This document shows positions 6,435-8,450 of a stretch of 8,450 nucleotides of DNA, one piece after another. Every line of letters begins with the position of its first letter. Positions within the stretch are counted from its first letter, which is position 1. A model generated the notes under the pieces. That model was given only the letters and a program-made list of their open reading frames with translations, searched no databases and was not told where the DNA came from. The stretch spans positions 1-8,450 of the forward strand of contig JAUMYD010000078.1 of the NCBI GenBank assembly GCA_030528765.1, in the 5' to 3' direction. The translations under genes and the position numbers were made by a program. The stretch is from Bacillota bacterium (GTDB taxonomy: Bacteria; Bacillota; Dehalobacteriia; UBA4068).

Positions 6435-6829
6435 GCGCCGGGGCCGGCTGCTCTCTGCCCCGTTTTCGCTGGGCAGATGGATTTTTACTGCTCTTCTTCC
6501 TGCTGCTGAGTTTGGGCTTTCTGTTGTTCGGCCTTTCTCTGCGCGGGGAAGAGGGGCTGCAGGCAGAGATCATCAGTGCGGGAGAAAGTCTGGGCATCTA
6601 CCCCCTGGATCAGGAAGCGGAGATCCTAGTAGAGCAGGGCAGATACAGTAATCTTGTCTGTTTCGGGCAGGGGGAAGTTTTTATCCGGGAGGCAGATTGC
6701 CCGGACCAGTACTGCGTGAAGCATGTCGCGATCCGTCACCGGGGAGAGAGTATCGTTTGCCTGCCTGCCCGCCTTGTGGTGGAGATCTGCGGCGAAGAAG
6801 AGGGGGGCCTGGATGCTGTCAGTAAGTAA
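6431..6829 (+). CDS. NusG domain II-containing membrane protein (EetA-like)
   Basis: The 132-residue product has one N-terminal transmembrane helix (about 17-35) and an external NusG domain II fold (about 44-125). The family mark is the cysteine pattern 'CPDQYCVKH' (C90, C95) followed by 'IVCLPARLVVEI' (C110), seen in NusG_II proteins encoded next to Gx transporters. Related proteins occur beside Rnf complexes and in the Listeria extracellular electron transfer locus, where the equivalent is called EetA; the biochemical role is unknown. The ATG at 6431 overlaps the stop of the NTPase gene by four bases (ATGA) and is preceded by GAAGG; a TTG at 6416 is less suited. It overlaps the next gene by 17 bases, which indicates tight translational coupling. 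Confidence 0.88.
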   Translation: MSAGAGCSLPRFRWADGFLLLFFLLLSLGFLLFGLSLRGEEGLQAEIISAGESLGIYPLDQEAEILVEQGRYSNLVCFGQGEVFIREADCPDQYCVKHVAIRHRGESIVCLPARLVVEICGEEEGGLDAVSK

Positions 6830-7373
6830 GAGATTGGCCCGGGGCGGACTGCTGGTGGCTCTGGCTGCGATTTTTTCCTATCTGGAAGCACTTTTTCCGC
6901 TTCCCCTGGGCATCCCCGGCCTGAAGCTGGGCCTGGCGAATGTGGTTATCGTTTTTGCACTGTATTGTTACGGATGGCGGACGGCTTTCTGGGTCAGCCT
7001 CTGCCGCATCCTGCTGGTTTCTTTTCTTTTTGCGAATCTGGCTATGGCTATGTATAGCCTTGCAGGTGCGCTTTTCAGCCTGCTTGTTATGGCATTGCTT
7101 CGCTCCTGCCGCTGCTTCAGCCTTTGGGGAGTGAGCATGGCCGGTGGAGTTACTCATAATCTGGCGCAGTTGCTGCTGGCCAGCTTGCTGGCCGGAACAA
7201 AGACGATCTGGGCTTATGGAGCACTGTTGGTTCCTGTGGGGGTGCTGACAGGCCTGTTGATTGCCTTGCTGTTTGCCCGTAGCCGGCGGGCGCTGGTTTT
7301 TCTTTGGGCTGCCCCGGCAGCAGAGCCGGATCTGGATCAGGGGAGAAAAATTTTGCAGGAAAAGAAGCACTGA
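6813..7373 (+). CDS. Gx transporter family / Hpre_diP_synt_I membrane protein (EetB-like)
   Basis: The 186-residue product has about five or six transmembrane helices and resembles ECF S components. Marks are 'GIPGLKLGLANVV' (33-45), which is the usual G-K-GLAN motif, 'SLAGALFSLLVM' (82-93) and 'AGGVTHNLAQL' (110-120). The family is often misnamed heptaprenyl diphosphate synthase component I; no prenyl-synthase DDxxD motif is present. In the Listeria extracellular electron transfer locus the equivalent is EetB, and similar genes flank clostridial Rnf operons. The substrate is unknown; flavin, quinone precursor and similar proposals are inference. The ATG at 6813 lies after an AAGAGGGGGG stretch; a longer frame from 6723 would read through the preceding gene and add non-membrane residues. 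It is the last gene of the operon, followed at once by a strong terminator. Confidence 0.9.
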   Translation: MLSVSKRLARGGLLVALAAIFSYLEALFPLPLGIPGLKLGLANVVIVFALYCYGWRTAFWVSLCRILLVSFLFANLAMAMYSLAGALFSLLVMALLRSCRCFSLWGVSMAGGVTHNLAQLLLASLLAGTKTIWAYGALLVPVGVLTGLLIALLFARSRRALVFLWAAPAAEPDLDQGRKILQEKKH

Positions 7374-7389
7374 TCAGCCTGTGAAGTAA

Positions 7390-7420
7390 AAAAGCAGAGC
7401 AAATTTTTTGCTCTGCTTTT
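7390..7420. terminator. Strong bidirectional intrinsic terminator
   Basis: AAAAGCAGAGCAAA (7390-7403) pairs perfectly over 14 bases with TTTGCTCTGCTTTT (7407-7420) around a three-base TTT loop. With A and T tracts at the outer ends it serves both convergent units: the EetB-like gene ending 17 bases to the left and the apbE gene ending about 60 bases to the right. Confidence 0.93.
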
Positions 7421-7481
7421 GTGTTTGCCGCTCAAAATGCCATTTGGCCGCATTTGGGGCTGCTGCTGTCTGAAAAGACTA

Positions 7482-8450
7482 TTATCTTTCCTGAAAATCC
7501 AAATCTCCCTGCACATGGATCTCCCCGGAGCGCTCTACCCAGATCGCGCCCAAAACATCTTCCTGTGTTTCCAGGAATTGGCTGCCTTCCTCCCGCCCCA
7601 GAAGAAAGGCCAGAGTGGAAAGGGCATCTCCCTGGGCTGAGGAACGTGAAACGATACTCACGGAAAGCAGCTCATTTTCCACAGGATAGCCGGTTTTCGG
7701 ATCCAGGATATGGTGGTAAAGCTTTCCATCCTGGGTGAATTGCCGTTCATAAATACCAGAGGTGACAATGCAAGCTTCCCCCAGGGAGAGGCTACCGATG
7801 ATTTCTGTTCGCTCACTGAAGGGGGTCTCAATGCCAATGCGCCAGAGCTGGCCGGGGCCTTTTTCTCCGATGGTGAGAATATTCCCGCCCAGATCGATGA
7901 TGGCTTTTTCCACTCCCTGCTCCCGCAGAAATTCAGCCACCCGATCCGCGATATAGCCTTTGGCAATGCCTCCCGGCTCCAGCCGGGCCTCCGGGTTCTG
8001 CAGGCTTGCGCTGAAACCCTGCTCCCGGCTGCCGATGATCTCCAGCTGCCGATAGTCCACAGTGGAGAGTGCTTCCTCCAGCTCCTCCTTGTCCGGCAGG
8101 TGATTGCTGCCTCCAAAATCCCAAAGTGTACTCAGCCGCCCCAGGGTGATATCGAAGCGTCCTTGGGAGAGCCGGCTGTACTCCTGGGCCAGCAGCAGAA
8201 GCTCCGCTGTTTCCGGGGAAACAGGCACCGCTTCCCCGCCGGCCGCGTTGATCCGGCTGATCTCGCTTCCCGCTATGCTGGGGCTGAATTGCGCCTCGTA
8301 TTCCGCTACCAGCTTCAGCGCCTGCTCCGCCAAAGATTGATCCGCAGGCTGGAACAGCGTGACTGTGCAGATCGTATCAAGAAGCATCTGGCTGCTGCTT
8401 GCCGGCTCTTTTTCACACCCACAGGCAGAAAGCAGCAGAAGCAGCAGCAG
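7482..8450 (-). CDS. apbE: FAD:protein FMN transferase, lipoprotein (ApbE), 5' end outside the window
   Basis: Transfers FMN from FAD to a Thr or Ser of extracytoplasmic flavoproteins such as RnfG, NqrC and FMN_bind-domain lipoproteins. The frame stays open to the right edge, so the start lies beyond 8450. The visible 322 residues begin with a leucine run and the lipobox L-S-A-C (codons around 8415-8429), so the protein is predicted to be lipid-anchored outside the membrane. Counting from the ATG at 8387, family motifs are 'SEISRIN' (41-47), 'GRFDITLGRLSTLWDFG' (76-92), 'PGGIAKGYIAD' (138-148), 'IDLGGN' (164-169), 'HHILDPKTGYP' (225-235) and the Mg2+/FAD site 'GDALSTLAF' (253-261). That ATG is internal, since it would remove the signal peptide. 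The gene is convergent with the EetA/EetB-like operon, whose partners typically need ApbE. Confidence 0.95.
   Translation of the reverse strand: MLLLLLLSACGCEKEPASSSQMLLDTICTVTLFQPADQSLAEQALKLVAEYEAQFSPSIAGSEISRINAAGGEAVPVSPETAELLLLAQEYSRLSQGRFDITLGRLSTLWDFGGSNHLPDKEELEEALSTVDYRQLEIIGSREQGFSASLQNPEARLEPGGIAKGYIADRVAEFLREQGVEKAIIDLGGNILTIGEKGPGQLWRIGIETPFSERTEIIGSLSLGEACIVTSGIYERQFTQDGKLYHHILDPKTGYPVENELLSVSIVSRSSAQGDALSTLAFLLGREEGSQFLETQEDVLGAIWVERSGEIHVQGDLDFQER

Noticed and set aside
8420..8450. CAG/CTG repeat-like sequence at the right edge
   Set aside because: Read on the - strand it is a run of leucine codons in the ApbE lipoprotein signal peptide, not a microsatellite.

Overview
This window looks like a chromosomal segment of a mid-to-high GC Gram-positive anaerobe (Bacillota, probably class Clostridia). 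The signs are strong AAGGAG-type ribosome binding sites, a biotin-scavenging bioY gene behind a BirA-type operator, zinc-ribbon membrane proteins, a lipoprotein-type ApbE, and an EetA/EetB-like pair of the kind found with clostridial Rnf or Gram-positive extracellular electron transfer loci. Nothing indicates a phage, insertion sequence, integron, CRISPR array, tRNA or rRNA. The organism assignment is an inference from gene content only.

Layout, left to right. (1) 1-2369, + strand: the 3' end of an unidentified gene, a MATE-family exporter, and a single-pass membrane protein with an N-terminal zinc ribbon and an extracytoplasmic beta-rich domain; the spacing suggests one transcript. (2) 2370-3203: an excellent sigma-A-type promoter whose -35 lies inside a BirA box, driving bioY, the biotin-binding component of an ECF transporter. 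(3) 3204-3653: about 410 bases without a convincing gene but with several hairpins, ending in a bidirectional terminator. (4) 3671-5663, - strand: a PerM/AI-2E-type membrane protein gene followed, with a 29-base overlap, by a biotin-protein ligase gene. (5) 5840-7373, + strand: a promoter and a three-gene overlapping operon encoding a THEP1-like NTPase, a NusG-domain-II membrane protein (EetA-like) and a Gx/Hpre_diP_synt_I membrane protein (EetB-like), ending in a strong bidirectional terminator. (6) 7482-8450, - strand: an ApbE-type FAD:protein FMN transferase lipoprotein, cut by the right window edge just inside its signal peptide.

Two functional themes stand out. The first is biotin: uptake (BioY), attachment to carboxylases (BirA) and control (BirA box) lie together. 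However, the ligase has lost the DNA-binding helix-turn-helix that should read the box, keeping only the last part of the winged domain ('KGYRL' and the linker). This is the most interesting observation here. The second is membrane redox: NusG-II, Gx transporter and ApbE are a recurrent trio around membrane electron-transfer systems that use covalently flavinylated proteins, here with an added NTPase gene. No flavinylated substrate is visible in the window.
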